Of a stretch of DNA of 17,821 bases, positions 5,042 to 13,287 are shown piece after piece; the stretch's first letter is position 1; each line of letters begins with the position of its first letter. The notes beneath the pieces were generated by a model that worked only from the letters and a program-made list of their open reading frames with translations, was not told the origin of the DNA and ran no database searches. This stretch comes from JAZSMS01 sp045536015 (lineage in GTDB: Bacteria > Bacillota > Clostridia > Christensenellales > QALW01). A program made the position numbers and the translations under genes. Location of the stretch: assembly GCA_045536015.1 (NCBI GenBank), contig JAZSMS010000080.1, forward strand, positions 1-17,821, in the 5' to 3' direction.

Positions 5042-7372
5042 TTGGCTAAAAAAAGAAAAAAGAAAAAACAATTAAATACTTACAGTGAGGTTTACGGGGT
5101 AATTTTTATACTCGTAGGCATTTTGCTATTTTTACCCTTGGTTATTAAGGCAGAAAGCACAACCAAGTATATAGCACCCGTACTTTTGGGTGTTTTTGGA
5201 CTTTGTGCTTATCTTGTGCCGTTTGTTTTTATTGCCATTGGAATTTTAAAAATTTCACTTAAAAAGCTTATTATAGCACCCGGTAAGGCAATTCTTGGCA
5301 CGCTTTGCGTACTTTCGGCAATGGGACTTATTCACTTGTGCTTTGCCTCTGCAGCTGAAATTGGCGTAAGTGACCACGCATCAAGCTTTGGACAAGCTGT
5401 AACGCAAGGCTACTATGCTGGTCAGCAACATATAGGTCTTGGTGCAATAAGCGCCGCCGTTACATATCCCATTACAAAGCTTGTAAGCTTTTGGGGCGCG
5501 GTTGCGGTATTTATTGCAATAATTTTAATTGCCGCGATAGTTTTGTTTAACTTGTCGCTTAAAACTTGCAGTGAAAAGGTAGGCAAAAAGGTAAAACAAG
5601 GCATTGACGAGGCAGGCATAATAATTAAAGAGCACGCGCAGGAGAGAAAGCAAAGACGCGAGGAAAAGAAAAATTATAATTATGATTTAGAGGATGAAAC
5701 CGAAGAGCCCGAACCCGAGAAAAAGCACGACGATTTTGATTTTGAACTTGAAGACGAAGAACAAAACGACGACCTTGTTGTAGAAAAGGTTAAGCCGAGA
5801 AGAAGAACGGCAACAACAGTTAAGACGGAGGCAGAAATCGAAGCAGAGCTTAATGATGATGAGCCTGAAGACGAGCTTGAGGTTAAAGAAACTATAAAGC
5901 CTAAAAAGCAAGGCTACGTTCATCCGCCGACTTCTCTTATTACGCCACCGGTAAATGCAAAGGGCTCGGCAAACGTTGACCGTTCGGAGCAGATAAATAT
6001 GATGGAATCTACCCTTAAAAGCTACGGCATAAACGCTTGGGTAGAAAATATAACCGTCGGTCCTGCAGTTACAAGGTACGAGCTTTCTATCGAGCGTGGT
6101 ACAAGGGTAAGCAAAATATTAAACCTTGCCGACGATATTGCACTTTCGATGGCGGCGGTCGGTGTAAGAATAGAAGCACCTATCCCCGGAAAATCGGCAA
6201 TAGGTATCGAAATTCCAAACGAAAGCGTTTCGATGGTTACGCTTCGCGAGGTGCTTGAATCGCAGGAATTTAAAAAGCACACTTCACCCGTTGCGGTTGC
6301 ACTTGGAAAAGATATAACGGGCGCACCCGTTATTGCCGACCTTTCGGCAATGCCTCACTTGCTTATTGCAGGTCAGACGGGTGCAGGTAAATCAGTTTGC
6401 ATTAATACGATAATAACAAGTATTTTGTTCCGTTCTTCTCCGGAAGAAGTTAGAATGATTCTTGTTGACCCAAAAAAAGTTGAGCTTAACGTTTATGATA
6501 ATATTCCGCATCTTTTAACCCCCGTTGTTACCGATCCTAAAAAAGCGGCGGGTGCACTTCAATTTGTTGTGCGCGAGATGGAAAAGCGTTACGAAACCTT
6601 TGCAAAAAACAAGGTTAAGGATATCATACGCTATAACGAGGTTGCTATCGAAAAAGGCGAAAAACCTATGCCTAGATACGTTGTTATAGTTGACGAGCTT
6701 AACGACCTTATGCTTGTTGCGCGTGGCGAGGTAGAAGACAGCGTTATGCGTATTGCGCAGCTTGCGCGTGCGGCGGGTATATATCTTATTTTAGCAACAC
6801 AGCGTCCCAGCGTTAACGTTATTACGGGCGTTATTAAGGCAAACATTCCTACGCGTATTGCATTTGCAGTTGCTTCGGGAATCGATTCTAAAACAATTTT
6901 AGATGCTACCGGTGCCGAAAAGCTTGTAGGTAAGGGTGATATGCTTTACCACTTAAACGGAAAAAGCAAGCCTACGCGCGTTCAAGGTGCTTTTATTGGC
7001 GAGCAGGATATAGAAAAAGTTGTTGATTTTATTAAATCAACCAACTTAAAGGCAGACTTTATTGGCGAAGAACAGCTTATTATGCGCGAAATTAAGCCAA
7101 GCCACGCCGATAATGCTATCGGTAGATCAGATGAGGATGATTCTGGCGAGGACGAGCTTTTCCCTGCAGCAGTTGAATACGCTATCGAATGCGGAACCAT
7201 CTCTATTTCGGCAATTCAGCGTCGATTTAAAGTTGGCTATTCACGTGCAGGAAGATTAATTGACACAATGGAGCAAAAAGGCGTTGTTGAAGCTTCGCAA
7301 GGGGCAAAGGCACGTCAGGTGCTTATGACGAGAGAACAATTTTGGGCAATGTACGATGAGAGAATAGAATGA
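5042..7372 (+). CDS. ftsK: DNA translocase FtsK/SpoIIIE
   Basis: 776 residues. This hexameric ATP-driven pump moves chromosomal DNA through the division (or sporulation) septum. Order: a Lys-rich cytoplasmic start, about four membrane helices (roughly 15-36, 44-70, 81-103, 150-170), a charged acidic linker (about 195-300), the RecA-like motor with Walker A GQTGAGKS at 444-451 and Walker B VVIVDELNDL at 547-556, and a winged-helix gamma domain (about 704-772) that reads the KOPS/SRS-type guide sequences. The start is TTG, chosen because AAGGAG lies 9 nt upstream and upstream ATGs (5011, 5021) hit stops within 12 codons. The Walker B tail has Asn where Ala (DELADL) is usual. It overlaps rimO by 4 nt (ATGA), so they are translationally coupled. 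Confidence 0.96.
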   Translation: MAKKRKKKKQLNTYSEVYGVIFILVGILLFLPLVIKAESTTKYIAPVLLGVFGLCAYLVPFVFIAIGILKISLKKLIIAPGKAILGTLCVLSAMGLIHLCFASAAEIGVSDHASSFGQAVTQGYYAGQQHIGLGAISAAVTYPITKLVSFWGAVAVFIAIILIAAIVLFNLSLKTCSEKVGKKVKQGIDEAGIIIKEHAQERKQRREEKKNYNYDLEDETEEPEPEKKHDDFDFELEDEEQNDDLVVEKVKPRRRTATTVKTEAEIEAELNDDEPEDELEVKETIKPKKQGYVHPPTSLITPPVNAKGSANVDRSEQINMMESTLKSYGINAWVENITVGPAVTRYELSIERGTRVSKILNLADDIALSMAAVGVRIEAPIPGKSAIGIEIPNESVSMVTLREVLESQEFKKHTSPVAVALGKDITGAPVIADLSAMPHLLIAGQTGAGKSVCINTIITSILFRSSPEEVRMILVDPKKVELNVYDNIPHLLTPVVTDPKKAAGALQFVVREMEKRYETFAKNKVKDIIRYNEVAIEKGEKPMPRYVVIVDELNDLMLVARGEVEDSVMRIAQLARAAGIYLILATQRPSVNVITGVIKANIPTRIAFAVASGIDSKTILDATGAEKLVGKGDMLYHLNGKSKPTRVQGAFIGEQDIEKVVDFIKSTNLKADFIGEEQLIMREIKPSHADNAIGRSDEDDSGEDELFPAAVEYAIECGTISISAIQRRFKVGYSRAGRLIDTMEQKGVVEASQGAKARQVLMTREQFWAMYDERIE

Positions 7373-8670
7373 AGGTCTTAATAGTTTCACTTGGCTGCAA
7401 TAAAAACCTCGTTGATTCGGAGGTAATGGCAGGCTATTTAAAAAAAGAAGAAATTATTCTTGTTTCAGATCCAAATGAGGCAGACGTTATAATAGTAAAC
7501 ACGTGCGGCTTTATTGAAGATGCAAAGATTGAGGCAATAGATACCATTTTTGAAATGGCAGAACATAAAAGCAAAAACTGCAAGGCGTTAATCGTTTCGG
7601 GCTGTCTTGCACAGCGCTATGCCGATGCAATTTTTGATATGCCCGAGGTTGACGGTGTAATAGGTACATATTATTATCAGAATATCGTCTCGGTAATTAA
7701 AGACGCTTTAGCAGGCAAAAAAGTAAAAAACACAACGGGTACGCCTGAATATTTAGATAATGCTCCGCGCGAGCTTGCTACAAAGCATTATGCCTATTTA
7801 AAAATTGCCGAGGGGTGCGATAACAAGTGCGCCTACTGCGCAATACCTTCTATACGCGGCAAGTATGTTTCGCGAAGCATTGATAGTTTAATAACAGAAG
7901 CAAAGCTTTTAAAAAAGCAGGGGATAAAAGAAATTATCTTAACCGCGCAGGACACTACCCGCTTTGGCAGTGATGTTGGCGAGCATAAGCTTGCGAGCTT
8001 GCTTGAAGAAATTGCCAAAATAGGCTTTGATTGGGTTCGCGTAATGTATGCTTATCCTTCAAGTTTTTCCGAAGAGATAATTTCGGTTATGGAAAAATAC
8101 GATAATATTTGCAAGTATATTGACATTCCTATTCAGCATACCGAAGATAAAATGCTTGCATTAATGAACAGGCATTATTCAAAAGCCGATATAGAAAACA
8201 TTATGCAAAGACTTAGAAATTCTTCGTGCGATTGGTCTGTTCGTACTACGCTTATGTGCGGCTTTCCCGGCGAAACCGATAAAGAACACAAGGCAATGCT
8301 TAAGTTTATAAAAAAGTATCCGTTTGATAATTTGGGTGTGTTTGCTTTTTCGAGCGAAGAGGGAACGGAGGCCGAAAAAATGACGCCTAAATGCCGCAAA
8401 AGTACGTCGCTTTCTAGATGCGATGCAGTTATGCTAACGCAAGCCCAGATAGTTGCACAAACTTCAAAACGCAAAGAAGATAAAATATATAAAACACTTG
8501 CAGAAGGCTATGATAACGAACAAAAGCTATGGTTTGGCAGAACCGAATTTTTAGCGCCCGAGGTTGATGGAAAGGTTTTTTTCTCTGGCGAAAAAGTAAA
8601 GATCGGCGAGTTTTATTTTGTTAAAATTGATTCTGCTTTAGGATATGATTTTTATGGGAGGATTGTTTAA
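7369..8670 (+). CDS. rimO: Ribosomal protein uS12 methylthiotransferase RimO
   Basis: 433 residues, full length. This radical-SAM enzyme with two iron-sulfur clusters adds a methylthio group to an Asp of ribosomal protein uS12. The N-terminal UPF0004 domain has its three cluster cysteines (Cys10 in SLGCNKN, Cys46 in NTCGFI, Cys79 in SGCLAQR). The radical-SAM motif CxxxCxxC is at 150-157 (GCDNKCAYCAIP), and a TRAM domain fills the last 65 or so residues. SLGCNKNLVDSE and the CAIPSIRGKY stretch are more like RimO than the tRNA enzyme MiaB. The ATG overlaps the ftsK stop (ATGA); the stop overlaps the pgsA start by 1 nt. Confidence 0.95.
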   Translation: MKVLIVSLGCNKNLVDSEVMAGYLKKEEIILVSDPNEADVIIVNTCGFIEDAKIEAIDTIFEMAEHKSKNCKALIVSGCLAQRYADAIFDMPEVDGVIGTYYYQNIVSVIKDALAGKKVKNTTGTPEYLDNAPRELATKHYAYLKIAEGCDNKCAYCAIPSIRGKYVSRSIDSLITEAKLLKKQGIKEIILTAQDTTRFGSDVGEHKLASLLEEIAKIGFDWVRVMYAYPSSFSEEIISVMEKYDNICKYIDIPIQHTEDKMLALMNRHYSKADIENIMQRLRNSSCDWSVRTTLMCGFPGETDKEHKAMLKFIKKYPFDNLGVFAFSSEEGTEAEKMTPKCRKSTSLSRCDAVMLTQAQIVAQTSKRKEDKIYKTLAEGYDNEQKLWFGRTEFLAPEVDGKVFFSGEKVKIGEFYFVKIDSALGYDFYGRIV

Positions 8671-9257
8671 TGAATTTACCAAACAAGCTTACGGTTTTGC
8701 GTATGCTTTGTACTCCTTTCTTGGTAGTTTTATTTTGTTTAAAACTTTATATTCCATGTATGATTTTGTTTGTGCTTGCCTCACTTACTGATGTGCTTGA
8801 CGGATATATTGCAAGAAAAAATAATATAGTTACCGATTTTGGCAAGCTTTTTGATCCGCTTGCCGATAAGCTTATAAACGTTACGGCGCTTGTTTTAATA
8901 ACTGCGCAGGCAGTGGCACAAAAGCCCGGATGGTATGCAATAATAGTGCTTGCAAGCACGCTTGTTATAATCGCCCGCGAGATGCTTATTTTAGGCTTCA
9001 GGGCATTTGCGGCAAGTGAAGGCATAGTTATTGCCGCAGATATTTTAGGCAAAATTAAAACGGTTATACAGGATATAGCCATTGTGCTTTTATTTATTGA
9101 CTTATCGCCCTGGCTTGATGGAACATTTGCCGATGCACTTATTCATTCTACCGCAATAGTGTTAACTGTTGGTGCGCTTGCACTTACTATTGCTTCGGGA
9201 ATAAACTACTTTATTTCTAATAAAAATTTAACCGAAAAAATTTCAAAAGATGTCTGA
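8670..9257 (+). CDS. pgsA: CDP-diacylglycerol-glycerol-3-phosphate 3-phosphatidyltransferase
   Basis: 195 residues. This integral membrane enzyme makes phosphatidylglycerol phosphate from CDP-diacylglycerol and glycerol 3-phosphate, the committed step to phosphatidylglycerol. The CDP-alcohol phosphatidyltransferase signature is complete: Asp41-x2-Asp44-Gly45-x2-Ala48-Arg49-x8-Gly58-x3-Asp62-x3-Asp66. The N-terminal NLPNKLTVLRM segment and several hydrophobic helices are typical of PgsA. The start overlaps the rimO stop by 1 nt (TAATG), with GGGAGG 8 nt upstream inside rimO; the 3' end overlaps cinA by 8 nt. Confidence 0.95.
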   Translation: MNLPNKLTVLRMLCTPFLVVLFCLKLYIPCMILFVLASLTDVLDGYIARKNNIVTDFGKLFDPLADKLINVTALVLITAQAVAQKPGWYAIIVLASTLVIIAREMLILGFRAFAASEGIVIAADILGKIKTVIQDIAIVLLFIDLSPWLDGTFADALIHSTAIVLTVGALALTIASGINYFISNKNLTEKISKDV

Positions 9258-9711
9258 TTTATTTGATTATTTGATACAAAACAATATAACCATAGCAACT
9301 GCCGAATCTTGTACGGGTGGAAATATTGCCGCCGAATTTGTTGCCAAAGAGGGCATTTCAAGCGTATTCTTGCTTGGCGCAGTAACGTATGCAAACAGTG
9401 CCAAACAAAATGTTTTAGGGGTGAATAAAAAAACGCTTAAAGAATTTGGCGCAGTAAGCTACGAGTGCGCAATAGAGATGCTCAAAGGCGTGCAAAAAGT
9501 ATCGGGCGCAGACGCAGTGGTCTGCACCACGGGCATTGCAGGACCGGGCGGCGCAACACAAAATAAACCCGTAGGTCTTGTTTACGTTGGCGTAAGATAT
9601 AAAAATAAAAGTAAAGTTTGCAAATGCTTTTTTTCTGGAAACAGGCAAGAGGTAATTTTACAGGCTACAAAAAAGGCGTTGCAACTATTAAAAGATACAG
9701 TAAAAAAATAA
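9250..9711 (+). CDS. cinA: CinA C-terminal domain protein (PncC-type NMN amidase)
   Basis: 153 residues, corresponding only to the C-terminal domain of full-length CinA (about 410 residues); the N-terminal nucleotide-binding domain is absent, as in stand-alone PncC. This domain deamidates nicotinamide mononucleotide to nicotinate mononucleotide in pyridine nucleotide recycling. Motifs: TAESCTGG at 17-24 with the active-site Ser, VTYANSAK at 45-52, GIAGPGG at 95-101 and KPVGLVYVGV at 106-115. The ATG lies 8 nt inside pgsA with no good Shine-Dalgarno, so translation probably depends on coupling. It is directly upstream of recA, the order often seen in Firmicutes. Confidence 0.92.
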   Translation: MSDLFDYLIQNNITIATAESCTGGNIAAEFVAKEGISSVFLLGAVTYANSAKQNVLGVNKKTLKEFGAVSYECAIEMLKGVQKVSGADAVVCTTGIAGPGGATQNKPVGLVYVGVRYKNKSKVCKCFFSGNRQEVILQATKKALQLLKDTVKK

Positions 9712-9726
9712 CGGAGGAATTTATAT

Positions 9727-10779
9727 ATGGGCGAAAAAGAAACAAAAGTTATGGACGAAGGCAAAGAAAAAGCATTAAAGCTTGCAGTTGCCGAAATAGA
9801 AAAAAAGTTTGGTAAAGGCTCGATAATGCGTCTTGATGATGCTAACGCAAAAATCAACGTTGACGTTATATCTACCGGCTTTATTCAGATTGATAATGCA
9901 CTTGGCGTAGGCGGAATTCCGCGCGGAAGAATTATCGAAATTTACGGTCCCGAATCTTCGGGTAAAACAACGTTAACGCTTCATATTATTGCACAGGCAC
10001 AAAAAAACGGAGGTATTGCCGCGTTTATTGATGCCGAGCACGCACTTGACCCCGTTTATGCCAAAGCACTTGGCGTTAATATTGACGAGCTTTATGTTTC
10101 ACAACCCGACGATGGAGAGCAAGCTCTTGATATCTGTGAAGCACTTGCACGCAGTAATGCTATTGATTTAATAGTTATTGACTCTGTTGCCGCACTTACT
10201 CCCAAGGCAGAAATCGAAGGCGATATGGAGGCTTCGTCAGTAGGTCTTCACGCACGATTGATGAGTAGAGCATTGCGTAAAATTACTGCAGTTGTAGGTA
10301 AAACCAATACGACGGTAATATTTATCAATCAGCTTCGTGATAAAATCGGCGTTCTCTATGGCAACCCCGAAACCACGACGGGCGGTAAGGCACTTAAGTT
10401 CTTCTCGTCTGTTCGTATTGACATACGTAAAAGTGAGGCTATTAAGAACGGTGCCGAGGTTGTTGGCAACAAGGTTAAAATCAAGGTTGTTAAAAACAAG
10501 GTTGCGCCGCCCTTTAAGGTTGCCGAGGTTGATATGATCTACGGCAAGGGCATATCTCGCGAGAGCTCACTTATCGATTTTGCTATCGAAACGGGAATTA
10601 TTACAAAAAGCGGCTCGTGGTTTAGCTATAATGGCGAGCGCATAGGTCAGGGCAAGGAAAATGCAAAGGAATTCCTCCTGTCGCATCCTGAAATTATGGA
10701 AGAGGTAGAAAACAAAATGCGCGAGGCTTTTTCTTCAAGCGCACCCGCATCTAAAGACGACCTTGACGGTGACGATTAA
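9727..10779 (+). CDS. recA: Recombinase RecA
   Basis: 350 residues, normal length. RecA forms ATP-dependent filaments on single-stranded DNA, drives strand exchange and triggers LexA cleavage. Visible: polymerisation segment KALKLAVAEIEKKFGKGS (15-32), Walker A GPESSGKT (74-81), catalytic Glu104 in IDAEHALD, Walker B LIVIDSV (148-154), loop 1 around MEASSVGLHARLMS (167-180), loop 2 GVLYGNPETTTGGKALKF (about 208-225), and an acidic tail. GGAGG 10 nt upstream of the ATG fits. It is only 15 nt after cinA, so it is in the same transcript. I saw no GAAC-4-GTTC LexA box close upstream, so any SOS control would have to act from further away. Confidence 0.98.
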   Translation: MGEKETKVMDEGKEKALKLAVAEIEKKFGKGSIMRLDDANAKINVDVISTGFIQIDNALGVGGIPRGRIIEIYGPESSGKTTLTLHIIAQAQKNGGIAAFIDAEHALDPVYAKALGVNIDELYVSQPDDGEQALDICEALARSNAIDLIVIDSVAALTPKAEIEGDMEASSVGLHARLMSRALRKITAVVGKTNTTVIFINQLRDKIGVLYGNPETTTGGKALKFFSSVRIDIRKSEAIKNGAEVVGNKVKIKVVKNKVAPPFKVAEVDMIYGKGISRESSLIDFAIETGIITKSGSWFSYNGERIGQGKENAKEFLLSHPEIMEEVENKMREAFSSSAPASKDDLDGDD

Positions 10780-10793
10780 TTAGGAGATTAACA

Positions 10794-11642
10794 ATGGGTA
10801 AATGGTATAACAAAATTTTTGTAGGAAATCCCAATAAAGAGGATTTTACTGCTAAAGACTTGCCAAAAACAAGGGTAGAACAGTTTTTTGACGTTGTAAA
10901 GTTAAGATTTTCTTCGCTTATAACGGGAAATTTAATTTTTGCACTCTTTGCAGTGCCGCTTATGGTTTTTTCATTGTTCTTACTTTTCGGTATAAACTTT
11001 GCCGAAACAAGTGAGATTGATTTTGGTGTAGAATTATCCGATCATCTTAACTTATTCTTGCTTGTTGCCATACCGCTTTATACGATAATGGGTCCTGCAA
11101 CGGCGGGCCTCTACTATTGCATACGAAATTGGATTTGGAACGAGCGCGCTACGATAAAGGAGCATTTTTGGAAAGAATTTAAGCGTAGCTTCTGGAAGTC
11201 GATTTTTATTAACTTCTTTAATTCGCTTTTAATGTACGCGTTTGTTTTTTGGATGGATATTTTGGTTTCTAATACTGCCGAGTATCCTATCTTTAGAATT
11301 CTTGCAATAGTGTTGCTTGTAGTGGTGGTTTTGTACTATATGTCGTCAATATACCATTATCCCCAGCTTGTAACGTATAATCTTACGCTCAGACAGATAT
11401 TTAAAAACTCGTTTATCTATCTTGTTGTGCAGTTCCCTCGTACGCTTGTTGCAGTTTTAGCGTATCTTGTGCTTATAGTATTGACGTTTTTACTGTCGCA
11501 GGTGTTGTCTGTAATTATGATTTGTATTGGAATTTCGTTTGCGTTTTTAGGTCAGATGATTTTAAGCGACTTTATATTTGATAAATACGTAAACCCGCCT
11601 GAGCGTTGTCGCAAGGGTATGGCACCGAAAGAAAAAAAATAA
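10794..11642 (+). CDS. DUF624 (YesL-like) membrane protein
   Basis: 282 residues with about six membrane helices (approximately 42-68, 87-110, 135-157, 167-187, 206-232, 234-256). The layout resembles DUF624/YesL: a first long helix, then a short GPATAGLYY turn (100-108), a basic amphipathic stretch WNERATIKEHFWKEFKRSFW (115-134), and more helices. The molecular function of this family is not known; some members are found with sugar uptake genes, but nothing here supports that. GGAGA 8 nt upstream of the ATG sets the start. It lies 14 nt after recA and overlaps the next gene by 1 nt (TAATG), so it belongs to the same run of genes. The family call is moderate; a related unnamed membrane family is possible. 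Confidence 0.65.
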   Translation: MGKWYNKIFVGNPNKEDFTAKDLPKTRVEQFFDVVKLRFSSLITGNLIFALFAVPLMVFSLFLLFGINFAETSEIDFGVELSDHLNLFLLVAIPLYTIMGPATAGLYYCIRNWIWNERATIKEHFWKEFKRSFWKSIFINFFNSLLMYAFVFWMDILVSNTAEYPIFRILAIVLLVVVVLYYMSSIYHYPQLVTYNLTLRQIFKNSFIYLVVQFPRTLVAVLAYLVLIVLTFLLSQVLSVIMICIGISFAFLGQMILSDFIFDKYVNPPERCRKGMAPKEKK

Positions 11643-12364
11643 TGCAGTATAACGAATTTGCATCTGTATATGATGCGCTTATGTATGATGCTGAGTACGA
11701 TACTTGGGTTGATTTTATAAAAAAGCGTATTCCGCAAGGCAAAAAAATAGTTGAGCTTGCCGCAGGCACCGGCGAAGCAACAGTTCGCCTTTGCAAGCAT
11801 TATGAGGTTATAGCAAATGAACTTTCACCCGAGATGCTTAATATTGCCGCACAAAAACTGCGTGCAGCGGGCGAAAAAATAAAGCTTATCTGCGAGGATA
11901 TGTGTAATTTATCTTTGCACAAGCCCGTTGATGCCGCAGTATGTGTTTGTGACGGAATAAATTATTTAACTAAAGAAGGTCAGCTTTTGCAAGCGTTTAA
12001 GGCGATAAGAAGCAACCTTGTTTTAGGCGGCGAGTTTATATTTGATATAAGTAGCGAACATAAGCTTAAAAATATGCACGAGCAAGTATTTTTTGACGAT
12101 GATGACGACGTAACTTACTTGTGGAAAAATACGTTTGACCAAAATTCAAAAACTCTTACTATGGAAATTACGTTTTTTATGCGCGAGGATGAAAAATACA
12201 GACGCTTTGACGAAACGCATATTCAGCGTGCTTTTTCACTTGAAGAAATAAAGCAGGCATTAGAGCAAAGCGGCTTTGCAATAGACGGAATATTTGATAA
12301 TTATTCTTTAAAAAATGCAAATGAAAAAAGCGAAAGAATAACGTTTTGCGCAATAGCAAAATAA
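11642..12364 (+). CDS. Class I SAM-dependent methyltransferase
   Basis: 240 residues from the chosen ATG. The Rossmann-fold methyltransferase landmarks are present: an N-terminal cap reading MQYNEFASVYDALM with a WVDFI segment, motif I VELAAGTGE at 37-45, an acidic end of strand 2 at Glu60, an IKLICEDM strand, VCVCDGINYL, and GGEFIFDIS after motif III. The central part is of the Methyltransferase_25 type often found beside housekeeping genes; the substrate cannot be told. The frame extends 12 codons upstream to 11606, but that start has no ribosome binding site and would lie inside the previous gene. The ATG at 11642 overlaps the upstream stop by 1 nt and begins at the conserved N-terminus. 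An imperfect hairpin follows the stop. Confidence 0.88.
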   Translation: MQYNEFASVYDALMYDAEYDTWVDFIKKRIPQGKKIVELAAGTGEATVRLCKHYEVIANELSPEMLNIAAQKLRAAGEKIKLICEDMCNLSLHKPVDAAVCVCDGINYLTKEGQLLQAFKAIRSNLVLGGEFIFDISSEHKLKNMHEQVFFDDDDDVTYLWKNTFDQNSKTLTMEITFFMREDEKYRRFDETHIQRAFSLEEIKQALEQSGFAIDGIFDNYSLKNANEKSERITFCAIAK

Positions 12365-12368
12365 AAAA

Positions 12369-12411
12369 TGTGTCGCAGTCGGTTTTTCGGCATATGCGGC
12401 ACACGTTTTTT
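12369..12411 (+). terminator. Imperfect hairpin with T-run between genes
   Basis: Nine-base-pair stem TGTGTCGCA / TGCGGCACA with one G-U pair and a 17-nt loop, followed by CGTTTTTT. It looks like a weak terminator or attenuator just before hslO, splitting the operon or lowering downstream transcription. Confidence 0.55.
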
Positions 12412-12422
12412 GAAAGGGAAAT

Positions 12423-13286
12423 ATGAAAGACCAGATTTTTCACGGTATTATCTGTGATGGAGAAGCAATGCTTCTTATGATAAATTTTTCTGCCTCGGCA
12501 AAAGAGGCAAAAACACTTCTTAATTTAAACGACGGTACTTCTCAAGCACTTGGCAGACTTTTATCTGCCGCTGTTATGCTTGCTCAGCGCAACAAAAACC
12601 AATCAGAAAGGCTTACCTGCATTTTACAGGGCGGCGGTCCGATAGGAAAAATGCTTGTAACGGCAGAAAATAACGGCAACGTAAAGGGATACGTTGAAAA
12701 TCCCGATGCTATCACCTTAACAAGTGAGTTTTCACTTCCTGCCTTAATTGGTGCAAGCGGTCAGTTAACGGTTGTGCGTGATAATCCGATGGGCGAGCCC
12801 TACGTTGGCGTAACAAAGCTTGTAAGTGGTGATATAACGCGCGATATTGCCGCATATTTAGTTTCAAGCGAGCAACAACCTGCCGCTATGGCTCTTGACT
12901 GTAAGGTTGAGGGCAAAGAAGTTGTTTGTGGCGGAATTATGATAATTCCGTATCCCGCCTGCAAGCAAAAGGCGCTTGATGATATTGAAAGCAAAATGGC
13001 TTCGATAAACGACCTTGCCGAAAGGTTAAAAACACATGATTCACTTGAAGAAATGGCGTATGATTTATTTTGGGATATAGGTATAAAGCCCTTGGAAACT
13101 ACCGATACCAAGTATTATTGCTCTTGTTCGCGTTCGCGCTTTGAGCAAGGTCTTATCTCGCTTGGTAAAAACGAGCTTTTATCACTTGCCTATGATGATA
13201 AGGACACGGAGATTAGTTGTAATTTTTGCAATAAAAAGTACGTTTTTACGCGCCAAGAAATTAAAAAGCTTGCAGAGGAGCTTTAA
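12423..13286 (+). CDS. hslO: Redox-regulated chaperone Hsp33
   Basis: 287 residues, full length. Hsp33 is a cytoplasmic holdase that becomes active when oxidants form disulfides at its zinc centre and protects unfolding proteins. The redox switch is intact: Cys233-x-Cys235 (YYCSCSRSR) and Cys266-x2-Cys269 (SCNFC), 30 residues apart. The N-terminal domain carries the family core (ALGRLLSAAVMLA at 42-54, LQGGGPIGKMLVTA at 68-81, GQLTVVRDN around 113-121, SGDITRDIAAYLVSSEQQP around 135-153). AAAGGG 6 nt upstream supports the start. The gene lies downstream of a weak hairpin; the next gene starts 1 nt after its stop. Confidence 0.96.
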   Translation: MKDQIFHGIICDGEAMLLMINFSASAKEAKTLLNLNDGTSQALGRLLSAAVMLAQRNKNQSERLTCILQGGGPIGKMLVTAENNGNVKGYVENPDAITLTSEFSLPALIGASGQLTVVRDNPMGEPYVGVTKLVSGDITRDIAAYLVSSEQQPAAMALDCKVEGKEVVCGGIMIIPYPACKQKALDDIESKMASINDLAERLKTHDSLEEMAYDLFWDIGIKPLETTDTKYYCSCSRSRFEQGLISLGKNELLSLAYDDKDTEISCNFCNKKYVFTRQEIKKLAEEL

Positions 13287-13287
13287 A

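Noticed and set aside
5687..5923. 78-codon minus-strand frame opposite ftsK
   Set aside because: Antisense image of the acidic linker of FtsK, giving a Phe/Leu-rich false protein.
9600..9726. LexA (SOS) operator before recA
   Set aside because: No GAAC-4-GTTC palindrome seen; recA is 15 nt behind cinA with no promoter.
11606..11641. 12-codon upstream extension of the methyltransferase
   Set aside because: No ribosome binding site, and the conserved N-terminus begins at the ATG overlapping the previous stop.
13141..13287. 49-codon upstream extension of the TPR protein
   Set aside because: It lies inside the hslO zinc-domain coding sequence in another frame; the ATG at 13288 has a good ribosome binding site.
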